NCBI RefSeq assembly: GCF_030818775.1 | Contig: NZ_JAUTAU010000001.1 | Coordinates: 3,290,001 to 3,354,000, forward strand | Direction: 5' to 3' | DNA length: 64,000 nt | Origin: Bacillus sp. SORGH_AS_0510 | GTDB taxonomy: Bacteria; Bacillota; Bacilli; Bacillales; Cytobacillaceae | Shown: piece after piece, positions 43,361 to 52,224 of the stretch | Numbering within the stretch: position 1 is the first letter of the stretch | Layout: each line of letters opens with the position of its first letter | Notes under the pieces: model-generated | The model's input: only the letters and a program-made list of their open reading frames with translations | The model's database searches: none | Told to the model about the DNA's origin: nothing | Made by a program: the position numbers and the translations under genes

Positions 43361-43729
43361 TTATTTCGTATTCGCCTCTTGACGTATCAAAGGGTTCAAT
43401 CCAGACGTTTCCATATAATCCTTTCCCCATTGGTACATCGCGTCAAGAATCGGCATCAAGCTTCTTCCTTGTTCAGTTAGGGAATATTCTACTTTTGGAG
43501 GAACAACGGGGTAAACTTCGCGTTTTACAATCAAGTCTTCTTCCAGTTCCCGCAATTGATTAACCAACATTCTCTGCGTGATCCCCGGCATAAGAGCTTT
43601 CAATTCACCAAAACGTTTCGTCCCCTCTTTTCCAAGATGCCACAGAATAAGCATTTTCCATTTTCCACCGATCACGGAAAGTGTTAGTTCTTTTTCACAG
43701 TTAAATGTCTTTTCAAGCATTCTTGACAT
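43361..43729 (-). CDS. HxlR-family transcriptional regulator
   Basis: A 122-residue winged-helix regulator: [22 protein letters not shown] at the N-terminus, [20 protein letters not shown] (recognition helix) and [19 protein letters not shown]. HxlR proteins respond to electrophiles or redox via a conserved Cys; here a Cys at residue ~10 is in the right place. Divergent from an SDR gene 163 bases away, which is its probable target. Confidence 0.9.
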   Translation of the reverse strand: MSRMLEKTFNCEKELTLSVIGGKWKMLILWHLGKEGTKRFGELKALMPGITQRMLVNQLRELEEDLIVKREVYPVVPPKVEYSLTEQGRSLMPILDAMYQWGKDYMETSGLNPLIRQEANTK

Positions 43730-43892
43730 AACTTTTCACCTCAATGGTTATTATATCTTATAGTATACTTTTTATCACTATGTATGAAAAAAGTGCGTAC
43801 TTTTAATAAATAAATATAAATCGTATACTAGCATTTACTGTCTTTCTATTAAATAAACTATTTCAATTTGTAATTATTTTAGGAGTGATAAA

Positions 43893-44612
43893 ATGATTTC
43901 TTTAACTGGAAAAACTGCCATCGTCACAGGTGCAGGAAGAGGCATTGGACGTGCTACTGCTATCGCCTTAGCAAAAGAAGGTGTTCATTTAGGACTAATC
44001 GGCTTAAATATGTCTAATCTTGAAAACGTTGCTGCTGAACTTGCTCAATATGATGTAAATGTTTCTGCTGCAACAGCAGATGTTACAAATCTTGAATCCG
44101 TTACACATGCTGTTGATCATATCAAATCTGACTTAGGGCCAGTTGATATCCTAATCAACAATGCAGGTGTTGCTAAATTTGGCGGGTTCCTCGATCTAAC
44201 ACCTGACGAATGGGAAAAAATCATCCAAGTCAATTTAATGGGTGTATATAATGTAACTAGAGCGGTATTACCAGGTATGATCGAAAGAAAATCTGGAGAT
44301 ATAATCAATATTTCTTCATCTGCTGGTCAGAAAGGTGCACCTGTAACTAGCGCTTACAGTGCTTCAAAATTCGCTGTCTTAGGGTTAACAGAATCACTTA
44401 TGCTAGAAGTAAGAAAACATAATATCCGTGTGTCTGCTCTAACGCCAAGTACAGTCGTAACAGATTTAGCCATTGATACCAATCTTGTTAAAGGCACTGA
44501 AGAAAATGTAATGCAACCGGAGGATCTAGCAGAATTAGTCGTAGCTAGTTTAAAACTTAATCCAAGAGTTTTCGTTAAAACTGCTGGACTATGGTCCACA
44601 AATCCATCATAA
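43893..44612 (+). CDS. Short-chain dehydrogenase/reductase (FabG-like)
   Basis: A 239-residue SDR: cofactor motif VTGAGRGIG (~10-18), NNAG (~88), Ser (~138, [11 protein letters not shown]), and catalytic YSASK (~151-155). Resembles FabG/YvaG-like reductases. Divergent from an HxlR regulator, so probably an inducible reductase for reactive carbonyls rather than a fatty-acid synthesis enzyme. Followed by a strong terminator. Confidence 0.88.
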   Translation: MISLTGKTAIVTGAGRGIGRATAIALAKEGVHLGLIGLNMSNLENVAAELAQYDVNVSAATADVTNLESVTHAVDHIKSDLGPVDILINNAGVAKFGGFLDLTPDEWEKIIQVNLMGVYNVTRAVLPGMIERKSGDIINISSSAGQKGAPVTSAYSASKFAVLGLTESLMLEVRKHNIRVSALTPSTVVTDLAIDTNLVKGTEENVMQPEDLAELVVASLKLNPRVFVKTAGLWSTNPS

Positions 44613-44645
44613 AACAAAGCAGATCCCTAGGGTCTGCTTTGTTTT
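44611..44645 (+). terminator. Rho-independent terminator
   Basis: Long near-perfect stem AAAACAAAGCAGATCCC / GGGTCTGCTTTGTTTT, overlapping the SDR stop and followed by T's. Confidence 0.85.
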
Positions 44646-44667
44646 TATTTAAGCAATTATATATGTA

Positions 44668-44931
44668 TCAGTGATACATGGACAATACTCTCTCTAAATC
44701 GGTAATTAACTGATTCACTTCGTTTTTTGCTAAGTGTACAGGCATTTGATCATATAAAGTGATAATTTGCCCATCCTCTTCATCTTGATGTTTTTTTAAA
44801 TAATGATAAACATTATTTATCTGGTTTACCTTAAGAACCGACTCTATTTCGAAATCCTTCACTCTCTGTATGGAGAATTCATTCATAGCCGAATCAAATT
44901 CACCAACAATAATGGTCCCTTGCACGAACAT
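44668..44931 (-). CDS. Hypothetical protein (87 aa)
   Basis: Begins MFVQGTIIVGEFDSAMNEFSIQ, with a strand-rich N-terminal half and a helical acidic C-terminal half (DQMPVHLAKNEVNQLITDLERVL). I do not recognise a named family. It adjoins a patch of GerP-like spore genes, so a sporulation role is possible but not shown. Ribosome site GGAGGAG upstream of ATG 44931. Confidence 0.6.
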   Translation of the reverse strand: MFVQGTIIVGEFDSAMNEFSIQRVKDFEIESVLKVNQINNVYHYLKKHQDEEDGQIITLYDQMPVHLAKNEVNQLITDLERVLSMYH

Positions 44932-45048
44932 ATTCTCACTCCTCCTTCATTTATGTTAGTTTTCCCACTATACTTTTATTAATAAGTCCTAGTTCGTTGC
45001 ATAAAATTTAGACAGGGACTATCATGGGTTCTACTTGGGGGGGAGTTT

Positions 45049-45432
45049 ATGTTTAGATTTTTTTCTTTTAGAAAAAGACAGAAAGATATTAATATAAACC
45101 CTCTTATAGTTTCAAAACTAGATCAAATAATTGAACTGCTAGAAAAACAACAAAAAGAAAATGATGGAGGAAAAAATATCCATTTTGATCATGTACAAAT
45201 TGATTATCTAGAAAACATTGTCTTCCGGTTAGACAATATTGATATTGACGAGCTAAGTGGAAAATTGATAATAGGAAATAATATTTCCACCAAAAAGGAC
45301 TTGGCGAGAGACCTAGACATAAAGATTAATAAAAGTAAGGCAAAAAATGATGCAATGTCAGAAACTAATCCACCTAATCAAGAAAGTATAGAAAATACTT
45401 CTAAAGGTTTTCGTTTCCGAAATAATTTCTAA
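45049..45432 (+). CDS. GerPC-like protein
   Basis: A 127-residue protein: a basic N-terminal stretch, a coiled coil (SKLDQIIELLEKQQKEN), and a C-terminal block DHVQIDYLENIVFRLDNIDIDELSGKLIIGNN that resembles the repeated F-x2-D-x-L-x-V-x2-L-x-G-x-L-x-I-G ending of Bacillus GerPC. Shorter than GerPC (~200 aa). GerP proteins act in the spore coat and let germinants reach inner receptors. Located beside several GerPA/PF-like genes. Start ATG after GGGGGGAG. Confidence 0.55.
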   Translation: MFRFFSFRKRQKDININPLIVSKLDQIIELLEKQQKENDGGKNIHFDHVQIDYLENIVFRLDNIDIDELSGKLIIGNNISTKKDLARDLDIKINKSKAKNDAMSETNPPNQESIENTSKGFRFRNNF

Positions 45433-45441
45433 TTCCCATGG

Positions 45442-45948
45442 TTATCCCTTTTCGATATTAGCAATTTTTATGTCTTGATCCTCAATAACGGCATCTATTA
45501 GATCAGGGTCATTAGTAACATTTAAATTATTTAATAACTGATTTTTGTTTCCAAAAATATGCCCTTGAGAAAAATTTATTTTTTCATTGGCGTCCATCCC
45601 GGTTACATGACCTTCTCCTACAAATACTGTGCTATCAGCCATAGAATTGACCTGTAAATTATGGAGTGAGAGGCTAGATGTATGATTTTCATCACAAGCA
45701 TTTTCGAAAGAAATATTAACATCACGGTCATCAATTGGTGTATCAATAAAATCAGGATCACTTAATATAGAAATATTATGAGAAAGAATATTTGATTGGC
45801 CACTTATACTTCCAATTACACTATTATCTTTTCCATGAGCACTCCAACCGGTCGCATTATTACTTTCCCCTATAAAGATACCAGACTGTCTTTGCATAGT
45901 TTGGACCTTAATATCCCCTATAAAATTAAATTGTGAGGATTTCATCAT
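45442..45948 (-). CDS. GerPA/GerPF-like spore protein with two repeats
   Basis: A ~168-residue protein made of two related segments. Each begins with a short strand plus VGE (IFIGESNNATGW; VFVGEGHVTGMD), a Gly/Ser/Asn region, and ends with a DPDFIDTPIDDRD / DPDLIDAVIEDQD motif. This resembles a duplicated GerPA/GerPF unit, which carries an ISNG/GDS-type Gly-rich core and a DPD-x-ID-ending. Start ATG 45948 or 45945. Probably a spore-coat component involved in germinant permeability; function inferred from family only. Confidence 0.6.
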   Translation of the reverse strand: MMKSSQFNFIGDIKVQTMQRQSGIFIGESNNATGWSAHGKDNSVIGSISGQSNILSHNISILSDPDFIDTPIDDRDVNISFENACDENHTSSLSLHNLQVNSMADSTVFVGEGHVTGMDANEKINFSQGHIFGNKNQLLNNLNVTNDPDLIDAVIEDQDIKIANIEKG

Positions 45949-46113
45949 ATCCTAATCACCACATTTTTTTATTTAATACAAATAGTTATCTATACATTGT
46001 ACCTTATGTATTGGGAATTAGAATGGTGACATTCACCTAGATACCTATGAATATTCGTGTCATTCGCCCATTTTTTGAATAGACTAAATTTGAAAGGAAA
46101 GGAGAAACTGCAC

Positions 46114-46314
46114 ATGATCGAGCTCACGTTCGGGAATATTTCAGTAGGAAACATTAAAACCTCTTCTGGTGTCTTCATTGGTAAAAAAAATACACATAAA
46201 AATTTTAGAAGCTCAAGGATTGTAAACGAGGGTGTTGGAGCTTTAATTGGAAATGAAAATAAACTAAATAATAATTACTGGGTGAAACATAAAGAAAAAT
46301 GGGAGGGTGAATAA
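46114..46314 (+). CDS. Small GerP-like protein (66 aa)
   Basis: Starts MIELTFGNISVGNIKTSSGVF after AAAGGAG; an in-frame upstream extension to 46057 has no site. The centre has GVFIGKKNTHKNF and GVGALIGNENKLNN, echoing the Gly/Asn-rich core of the neighbouring genes (VFVGE, GNKNQLLNN). Probably a member of the same GerPA/PF-like group but lacks the DPD-ending. Confidence 0.5.
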   Translation: MIELTFGNISVGNIKTSSGVFIGKKNTHKNFRSSRIVNEGVGALIGNENKLNNNYWVKHKEKWEGE

Positions 46315-46317
46315 TAT

Positions 46318-46614
46318 ATGTCTAATCCAATTTTATCGCCCACATTTCACATAGGGACTATTAAAATCGGTAGTATTGAAGGCGCTTCTTGCTTTAGTAT
46401 TGGAAACAATTTTATTGAGGACTTTAAAAACAGCAAAAAGCATAACCAAGGATTAGGAAATATTCATGGTGATCGAAACTCCTTTGACCATACTCGATCT
46501 TGGTTAACAAATAACGAACATGACTTTTTAAAAAGAAAAAAAATGGAGAAGAAAAAAAGGCAAGAAGAAAAATATAAAACGATGGACAAAAATGAACAAC
46601 AAACCCTAGTTTAA
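46318..46614 (+). CDS. Small GerP-like protein with basic tail (98 aa)
   Basis: First 60 residues (FHIGTIKIGSIEGASCFSIGN, QGLGNIHGDRNSFDH) follow the GerPB/PF-like pattern; the last ~35 residues are a Lys/Glu-rich helix (RKKMEKKKRQEEKYK). Starts 3 bases after the previous gene's stop, so the two are coupled. Its C-terminal codons run into a terminator hairpin. Confidence 0.5.
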   Translation: MSNPILSPTFHIGTIKIGSIEGASCFSIGNNFIEDFKNSKKHNQGLGNIHGDRNSFDHTRSWLTNNEHDFLKRKKMEKKKRQEEKYKTMDKNEQQTLV

Positions 46615-46630
46615 AAAAGGGTTTGTTGTT
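46595..46630 (+). terminator. Rho-independent terminator
   Basis: Perfect 13-base stem AACAACAAACCCT / AGGGTTTGTTGTT followed by T's. The left arm lies in the last codons of the preceding gene. Confidence 0.8.
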
Positions 46631-46672
46631 TTTATTTACATAACCTGGGTATATAAGCCACAAACCATCGTC

Positions 46673-46945
46673 CTATAAATTCCCACCAACACTTGGTTTA
46701 TAATCTTGATCAAAGATTACACCATCCATAAATTCAAAGCTATCCGCATTATTGGAAATATTCCCTGATATTACATTCAGATAACCATAAATACCCCCAA
46801 ATCCTAAATTATACTTTCTGTTTGCATCCATTCCTGTTACTACCGATTCACCAACAAAAATTGCAGAACTTGGTTGAGGGGAATTGATATTCATAATTCC
46901 TAGATTTATTACTGATGGCACTCCTTTTCCCCCTTTTGTTGTCAT
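46673..46945 (-). CDS. GerPA/GerPF-like spore protein (90 aa)
   Basis: Single-unit version of the 45442 gene: INLGIMNINSPQPSSAIFVGE, SVVTGMDANRKYNLGFGGIYG and an ending MDGVIFDQDYK. VTGMDAN is shared word-for-word with the second half of the 45442 protein, indicating recent common origin. ATG 46945 follows AGGAATGG. Confidence 0.6.
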   Translation of the reverse strand: MTTKGGKGVPSVINLGIMNINSPQPSSAIFVGESVVTGMDANRKYNLGFGGIYGYLNVISGNISNNADSFEFMDGVIFDQDYKPSVGGNL

Positions 46946-47100
46946 TTTTCCATTCCTGTATCATCTTATGTTTGTTCATTAATGAATGTGAGGAAAAGCA
47001 TTTGTTATGGGAGTGTTCACAGCTTGTTCATGGATTATTCATATTCTTTAAGTATGATAGTTTTGACCTTTAGGTAGATTATTAAATTAGGAGTGTTAAA

Positions 47101-47967
47101 ATGAAAAAACTAATTCTTACAGGTTTGATTATAAGTGCTTTGGGGTTATCAGCATGCAGTAGTACTAATAGTACTGTTGTGAAGTCTGATGCAGGGAACA
47201 TCTCACAAGATGAACTATACCAGGCAATGAAAACAAAGTATGGAACTCAAACACTTCAACAATTACTTGTGGACAAGGTCCTTTCAAAGGAATATAGCGT
47301 TTCTAAATCAGAAATCGATACGGAAGTACAAAAATCAAAAGAGCAGCTAGGCGATCAATTTCTCACCACGCTACAACAATATGGTTATAAAAGTGAAGAT
47401 GACTTCAGAAAAAGTGTAAAACTAAATCTATTAGAGAAAAAAGCGGTGCATAAAAACATTAAGGTAACGGATAAAGAACTACAAGATGCCTACGCTGCTT
47501 ATAAGCCGGAAATACAAGCTCGCCATATTTTAGTTGCCGATGAAAAAACAGCAAATGATATTGAAGCCAAACTTAAAAAAGGTGAAAAGTTTGAGGATTT
47601 AGCAAAACAGTCTTCCACAGATACCGCGAGTGCTAAAAAAGGCGGAGATCTTGGATGGTTTGGTTCCGGTGCAATGGACCCGGATTTTGAAAAAGCTGCC
47701 TTTGCATTAAAACAAAACGAAATCAGTGCTCCAGTCAAAACGCAATTTGGCTATCATATCATTCAAGTAACGGGAATAAAAGAAAAACAATCTTTTGATA
47801 AGATGAAAGATACCCTGACAGATCAAGTGAAAGACTCAAAGGTTACTCAAGACATGATCATGAAAGTACTAAAAGCTGAATTTAAGAAGGCAAATATAAA
47901 AATATCAGATAAAGATTTAAAGAGTGCTGCAGAGTTTGCCTCACCAGCAGCTACAGCAAATTCATAA
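47101..47967 (+). CDS. prsA: Foldase lipoprotein PrsA (parvulin peptidyl-prolyl isomerase)
   Basis: A 288-residue secreted lipoprotein. Signal peptide II with lipobox LSAC (residues ~17-20), an N-terminal chaperone domain, and a central parvulin domain (RHILVADEKTANDIEAKL, GGDLGWFGSGAMDPDFEKAAF, IKTQFGYHIIQV; ~135-225). It folds proteins after secretion at the outer membrane face. Bacilli often have several PrsA paralogues; this one stands alone, with a good AGGAG site at ATG 47101 and a strong terminator. Confidence 0.93.
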   Translation: MKKLILTGLIISALGLSACSSTNSTVVKSDAGNISQDELYQAMKTKYGTQTLQQLLVDKVLSKEYSVSKSEIDTEVQKSKEQLGDQFLTTLQQYGYKSEDDFRKSVKLNLLEKKAVHKNIKVTDKELQDAYAAYKPEIQARHILVADEKTANDIEAKLKKGEKFEDLAKQSSTDTASAKKGGDLGWFGSGAMDPDFEKAAFALKQNEISAPVKTQFGYHIIQVTGIKEKQSFDKMKDTLTDQVKDSKVTQDMIMKVLKAEFKKANIKISDKDLKSAAEFASPAATANS

Positions 47968-47984
47968 CAATTAAGTGAACAAAA

Positions 47985-48019
47985 AAGCCATTTGTGAAAA
48001 TCAATTCCACAAATGGCTT
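47985..48019 (+). terminator. Rho-independent terminator
   Basis: Perfect 12-base stem AAGCCATTTGTG / CACAAATGGCTT with an 11-base loop and T-run, after prsA. Confidence 0.9.
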
Positions 48020-48132
48020 CTTTTATTTACATACATTTTTATTTTTTCAACAAATAATAAATTCCATTTTAAAAAAATTGAATAGAATTAAACAAAAGCG
48101 ATTTTACATCATCGTGGAGGAGTAAAAATGGG

Positions 48133-49170
48133 ATGGAAATTGGAATCTACACCTTAGCAGATTTAAACCCAAATCCACAAACAGGCAGAACGATCAGTTT
48201 TAAGCAACGAATAGACGAAATTATTAAAGCTGCAAAAATGGCGGATGAAGCTGGACTTGATGTATTCGGTGTGGGAGAACATCACCGATTGGATTATGCA
48301 GTGTCCACACCCGCTGTCGTCTTATCAGCGATTTCACAAGTCACCAAACAAATTAAGTTAACAAGTGCTACGATCGTGTTAAACACCATCGACCCTGTAC
48401 GATTATTTGAAGATTTTGCGACACTTGATCTGCTATCAAATGGTCGTGCTGAAATTATTGCTGGCCGCGGGGCTTTTTTAGACTCCTTCCCACTATTCGG
48501 ATATGATCCAAAGAATTATGACGAATTGTTTGAAGAACACTTGAAGCTTTTATTACATCTAAATGTGAGCGAAAAAGTTACATGGAATGGCCGCTTCCGG
48601 TCCTCATTAAAGGATGCAGAAATTTCACCACGTCCTATTCAACAAAAAATTCCAATATGGACGGGTGTCGGAAGTTCCCTTGAAAGTGCAGAACGAGCAG
48701 GTAGATTAGGAATAGGATTAGCAATAGTCATGCTAGGTGGGGATCCAAGCGAATATAAGCCGCTTGTTGACTTATACCGAATAAGTTCTGAACAAGCTGG
48801 TCACCCAAAAGAAAACATAAATGTGGGTGTTACAGGACACGCTTTTATTTCAAAAACGAGCCAGCAGGCAATTAAAGAATTTTATCCGTATCATTCTACT
48901 TATTGGGCTCATCTTAATCGGCAACAGGGTGTCAAAAAGACTTTTTCAAAAGAAGAATTTAACCAGATGGCTGGCAAAGAAACAGCCCTGTTTGTTGGAA
49001 GTTCTCAGCAGATAATTGAAAAAATATTGACCCAATACGAGCTATTTGGTCACCAGCGCTTTATTGCACAAATGGACATCGGCGGAATGCCGTTTAAAAA
49101 AGTGGCCGAAAACATTGAGCGGTTGGCAACTGAAGTCGCACCCGTAATACGAAAGGAAACTAAACAATAA
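48133..49170 (+). CDS. LLM-class (luciferase-like) flavin-dependent oxidoreductase
   Basis: A 345-residue luciferase-like monooxygenase fold protein: MEIGIYTLADL, GLDVFGVGEHHRLDYAVSTP, AEIIAGRGAFLDSFPLFG and WTGVGSSLESAERAG. Uses FMNH2 from a reductase; no reductase gene is adjacent. The start is slightly puzzling: GGAGGAG (48116-48122) is closer to an out-of-frame ATG at 48128 (which would give only 9 codons) than to the family start ATG at 48133. I keep 48133 because MEIGIYT is the family start. Confidence 0.9.
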   Translation: MEIGIYTLADLNPNPQTGRTISFKQRIDEIIKAAKMADEAGLDVFGVGEHHRLDYAVSTPAVVLSAISQVTKQIKLTSATIVLNTIDPVRLFEDFATLDLLSNGRAEIIAGRGAFLDSFPLFGYDPKNYDELFEEHLKLLLHLNVSEKVTWNGRFRSSLKDAEISPRPIQQKIPIWTGVGSSLESAERAGRLGIGLAIVMLGGDPSEYKPLVDLYRISSEQAGHPKENINVGVTGHAFISKTSQQAIKEFYPYHSTYWAHLNRQQGVKKTFSKEEFNQMAGKETALFVGSSQQIIEKILTQYELFGHQRFIAQMDIGGMPFKKVAENIERLATEVAPVIRKETKQ

Positions 49171-49188
49171 GTGTTACTACTAAAAAAT

Positions 49189-49213
49189 AAAGGCACCCAT
49201 TATGGATGCCTTT
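49189..49213. terminator. Terminator between convergent genes
   Basis: AAAGGCACCC / GGATGCCTTT stem (one mismatch) with a short loop, between the LLM oxidoreductase and the convergent RNA methyltransferase gene. Confidence 0.75.
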
Positions 49214-49220
49214 CTTACTA

Positions 49221-50612
49221 TTAATCTTTTCTGATTAGTAGTGAACAACACTCAACGTGCACAGTATGCGGGAATAAATCAACAGGCTGTACAATCTTTA
49301 ATTCATATCCGAATGGCTCCAGTTCCTTGATATCTGTAGCAAACGTGTCTGGATTACAAGAGATATACACAATTCGTTCTGGTTTCGCCCGTCCAATTTT
49401 CCTCATCACTTTACCACCTGCACCTGAGCGCGGGGGATCTACCACTAATAATTCTGGATGACCAAAGCTCTCCAGTACTTCATCAATACCATTTCTAGCA
49501 TCCTTGGCTAAGAAGTAGGTATTCTTTAATCCGTTATCCAATGCGTTACGTTTTGCGGATTCAATGGAACTCTCTACAATTTCAATTCCTGCCAGTTTTT
49601 CTACTCTGTTGGCAAAAGGAAGAGAGAACGTACCTACCCCACAGAAAAGATCAATCATTTTTTCCGTTTTCTTTGGTTCGCCCATTTCTATTGCTAGGTC
49701 AACCAGCTTCTGTGCTTGTGTTGGATTTGTTTGGAAGAACGTATCAAACCATAGACGGTAACGATAGCCATCCATTTCATCGTAAATAAAATCTCGTCCA
49801 GCTAAAACATGAGTTTTTTCTGATTGTGTGCGGTCAGCCCAGTCTGTATTTTCTAGCCATAACAAGCTTTTAACTTGTGGAAATTTCTGTCCGATTCTTT
49901 TCACTAAATCAGCAGCCGCCTGCTCTAAATGGGCATCCGGCCCCTCTGTTGCAAAAAGAGCGAGCATGATTTCACCCGTCGCAAAAGACTGTCTTACCAT
50001 TAAATGACGCAGCAGTCCTTCATGTAGGTCTTTGTTATATCCAGTTAATTGGCGGTCTTTTACCCATGCTGCCACTTCCATCGCCGCTTCTACCATGTCT
50101 TTCCCGGCAATCAAACACGATTCAAGGGAAATGATTTTACGGAAGTTCCCTTGTTCATGCAGCCCAAGAGAACCATCTGGCGCAAATGTAAACTCCATTT
50201 TATTTCGATAATGCCAAGGTTCGTCCATTCCCAGCGTGTCTTGCACAAGGTCCGGATTAAAGCCTTGAGCCTCAATTGCCAATTTCACATGACGAGTTTT
50301 TTCCTTTAGCTGTCCGCTATAATCCCAATGCTGCCAAACACATCCGCCACATTTTTCAAAATGAGGACATTGTGGTATGGTTCTTTCTGGATTAGCCGCA
50401 ATGATTTCCTCCGGCATCGCTTTTCTACGCCTTCGATCCGGTTGGTCAACAATGACACGAACCTTTTCACCAGGAAGAGTTTGCGGTATGGTCAGCTTTA
50501 ACTTACGTTTATTTCCCAGCTCGTTTTCAAGCCACTGAACTGCTTGTCCGGAACCTTTTTCATCTAATCTATCTATTTCAACTAGCATTTCTTTTGAAGT
50601 TGTGACAGTCAA
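49221..50612 (-). CDS. rlmD: 23S rRNA uracil-C5 methyltransferase, RlmD/RlmCD type
   Basis: A 463-residue RumA-family methyltransferase: N-terminal TRAM domain (~1-60), a [4Fe-4S] Cys cluster (CPHFEKCGGCVW, ~83-94, plus Cys further on), SAM-binding DLFCGVGTFSLPFA, the catalytic Cys in YISCNPDTFATD and VVDPPRSGAGG. In Bacillus subtilis YefA/RlmCD methylates U747 and U1939. TTG start at 50612, with GGGGG 9 bases upstream. Housekeeping-type gene. Confidence 0.93.
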   Translation of the reverse strand: MTVTTSKEMLVEIDRLDEKGSGQAVQWLENELGNKRKLKLTIPQTLPGEKVRVIVDQPDRRRRKAMPEEIIAANPERTIPQCPHFEKCGGCVWQHWDYSGQLKEKTRHVKLAIEAQGFNPDLVQDTLGMDEPWHYRNKMEFTFAPDGSLGLHEQGNFRKIISLESCLIAGKDMVEAAMEVAAWVKDRQLTGYNKDLHEGLLRHLMVRQSFATGEIMLALFATEGPDAHLEQAAADLVKRIGQKFPQVKSLLWLENTDWADRTQSEKTHVLAGRDFIYDEMDGYRYRLWFDTFFQTNPTQAQKLVDLAIEMGEPKKTEKMIDLFCGVGTFSLPFANRVEKLAGIEIVESSIESAKRNALDNGLKNTYFLAKDARNGIDEVLESFGHPELLVVDPPRSGAGGKVMRKIGRAKPERIVYISCNPDTFATDIKELEPFGYELKIVQPVDLFPHTVHVECCSLLIRKD

Positions 50613-50771
50613 TCGTTGTACCCCCTAATGAAATTCTTACTATATAAAGACATTATTCATAAATATCTATTATGCCATATTTTTTCGTTGGAAACACTAA
50701 ACTAGTTTAATAGACTTTTAGTAAAATGGGAATTGGTTCATTCCTGGTAGATATTAGCAGAGATAAAAAAT

Positions 50772-52022
50772 TTATTCTACGTCCTCTAATAATAGATTGG
50801 AGACTTCAATCGCTTTTTCAAACTCTCCGTTCTCTACATATTTCGTATATAATTCCTTACCATAGCGTTTCATTAATACATTATGTTTACGTTCGATAAA
50901 ATAAGGAAGGGCTGTTTTTTCTATGTAATGAAAATAGTTAGCATCGTTTTTATCGATTGAATATAACAGAAGTTTTAACAATATTTGATAATGACGATTG
51001 TTCAATGCTTCTGCCGCTGTTAAGCCTCTTTGGATATTGGTTTTAAGCACCGACTTTCGCAAAAGTTCCCCTTTAATACTACTTTTTAGATAGTTAGTTA
51101 AACGTTGTATATACAATACTGACCCTTTCTCTGCCATCTGCAGCGCCTCTTTAAAATACATTTGGGCATTTACAAAATCTTTTCTTTTAAAATACTCATA
51201 TCCCAAATTATTTAGTAGCATCCCCTTCTTATCAGGGGCATTCAGTGCTTCACTATCATTAATTAAATTAATATAGGCATTTCTGATCTCTTCGAACTCA
51301 ACATGAATATCGTTCCCTACTTGAAGAAGCATCAATGATTCCGCATTAATGGCTCGCAAAAAATTACTTGTTTCTTTAAAATATCGGAGTGCTTTTTCCG
51401 CATACGCATATGTCATTACCTTTGAATCAATCCAATAGTAAGCTACAGCTAAGTGGTAATAATATTCTAGATTACCATATGTATCGAAATCAATTTCCTT
51501 TAAAAAGTGTAATGCCTTATGATGGTTCTCCGTACTTGAGTTATTATAATTAGAGATGTAATAAATCCCTAATACATGGAATAATAGATTCTTTTCAAAC
51601 GGTTGAAGTTCAAGTTCGTCATTTTGCAAAGCTTGTAAAATATCATAGGCTTTATTAAATTCATTCTTTAAAATATAATATCTTGCAAGTAAAAGTTGAT
51701 ATAACTGGACATATTTAGGGGCGTTTATGAACGGGGTTTGATCGAATTCGCTTTTAAAGGCTTCTACTTCACTCATTCTAATTTTGATGATGGCGTTGTG
51801 CCAATTATTTAGATTCTTTTCAAACATTTCAAAATTAGCTATTTCTTGTTTGATATCAATATTTAATCGTTCTGAAAATAACGAAATTAACTCTGGAGAA
51901 TAGGAGGTTGAACCTCGTTCGATTTTACTAACATGCTTAGCAGTGCAAATCCCTTTTCCAAGTTCTTCTTGTGTGAGTCCCGCTTTGATTCGGTAAAATT
52001 TAATTACTTCCCCCTCAAACAT
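50772..52022 (-). CDS. RRNPP-family regulator (HTH plus TPR), PlcR/NprR-like
   Basis: A 416-residue protein: N-terminal XRE helix-turn-helix (AGLTQEELGKGICTAKHVSKIE, ~14-35) and the rest made of helix-hairpin TPR repeats (LLARYYILKNEFNKAYDILQAL, LGYEYFKRKDFVNAQMYFKEAL). Length and layout match NprR/PlcR-type receptors for secreted signalling peptides. It lies directly downstream of a neutral protease gene, the main target of NprR in the Bacillus cereus group, although gene order is reversed. No signal-peptide gene was found beside it. ATG 52022 after GGGAGGAG. Confidence 0.85.
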   Translation of the reverse strand: MFEGEVIKFYRIKAGLTQEELGKGICTAKHVSKIERGSTSYSPELISLFSERLNIDIKQEIANFEMFEKNLNNWHNAIIKIRMSEVEAFKSEFDQTPFINAPKYVQLYQLLLARYYILKNEFNKAYDILQALQNDELELQPFEKNLLFHVLGIYYISNYNNSSTENHHKALHFLKEIDFDTYGNLEYYYHLAVAYYWIDSKVMTYAYAEKALRYFKETSNFLRAINAESLMLLQVGNDIHVEFEEIRNAYINLINDSEALNAPDKKGMLLNNLGYEYFKRKDFVNAQMYFKEALQMAEKGSVLYIQRLTNYLKSSIKGELLRKSVLKTNIQRGLTAAEALNNRHYQILLKLLLYSIDKNDANYFHYIEKTALPYFIERKHNVLMKRYGKELYTKYVENGEFEKAIEVSNLLLEDVE

Positions 52023-52109
52023 GAAAGCTCCTCCCTATCAATAATTTTATATAAATATATAACAGAGTTACCTAGATTCCATCCTTCTAAAAACACATAT
52101 TATTAGGTA

Positions 52110-52140
52110 AGTTCGAAAAACTAATTAGTCCTTTCGAACT
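52110..52140. promoter_or_regulatory. Large dyad between the protease and RRNPP-regulator genes (candidate operator)
   Basis: AGTTCGAAA (52110-52118) and TTTCGAACT (52132-52140) form perfect arms around an inner ACTAATTAGT palindrome (52120-52129), both nearly centred on 52125. It lies ~90 bases upstream of the regulator start. A/T-rich with no T-run, so more like a protein-binding site than a terminator. Confidence 0.5.
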
Positions 52141-52182
52141 ATTCTTTTCTATTAATACAGATAATTAGTAATACACAATAAA

Positions 52183-52209
52183 ACCATGAACAGCCCAGCT
52201 GCTCATGGT
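52183..52209 (-). terminator. Terminator of the neutral-protease gene
   Basis: ACCATGAACAGC / GCTGCTCATGGT imperfect stem on the minus strand after the protease stop (52225), followed by T-rich sequence. Confidence 0.7.
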
Positions 52210-52224
52210 CTTATAATCAAGCTA

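Noticed and set aside
50640..50771. Search for an NprX-like signalling-peptide gene downstream of the RRNPP regulator
   Set aside because: Only a 7-codon frame (MNQFPFY) was found; no secretion signal, so not reported.
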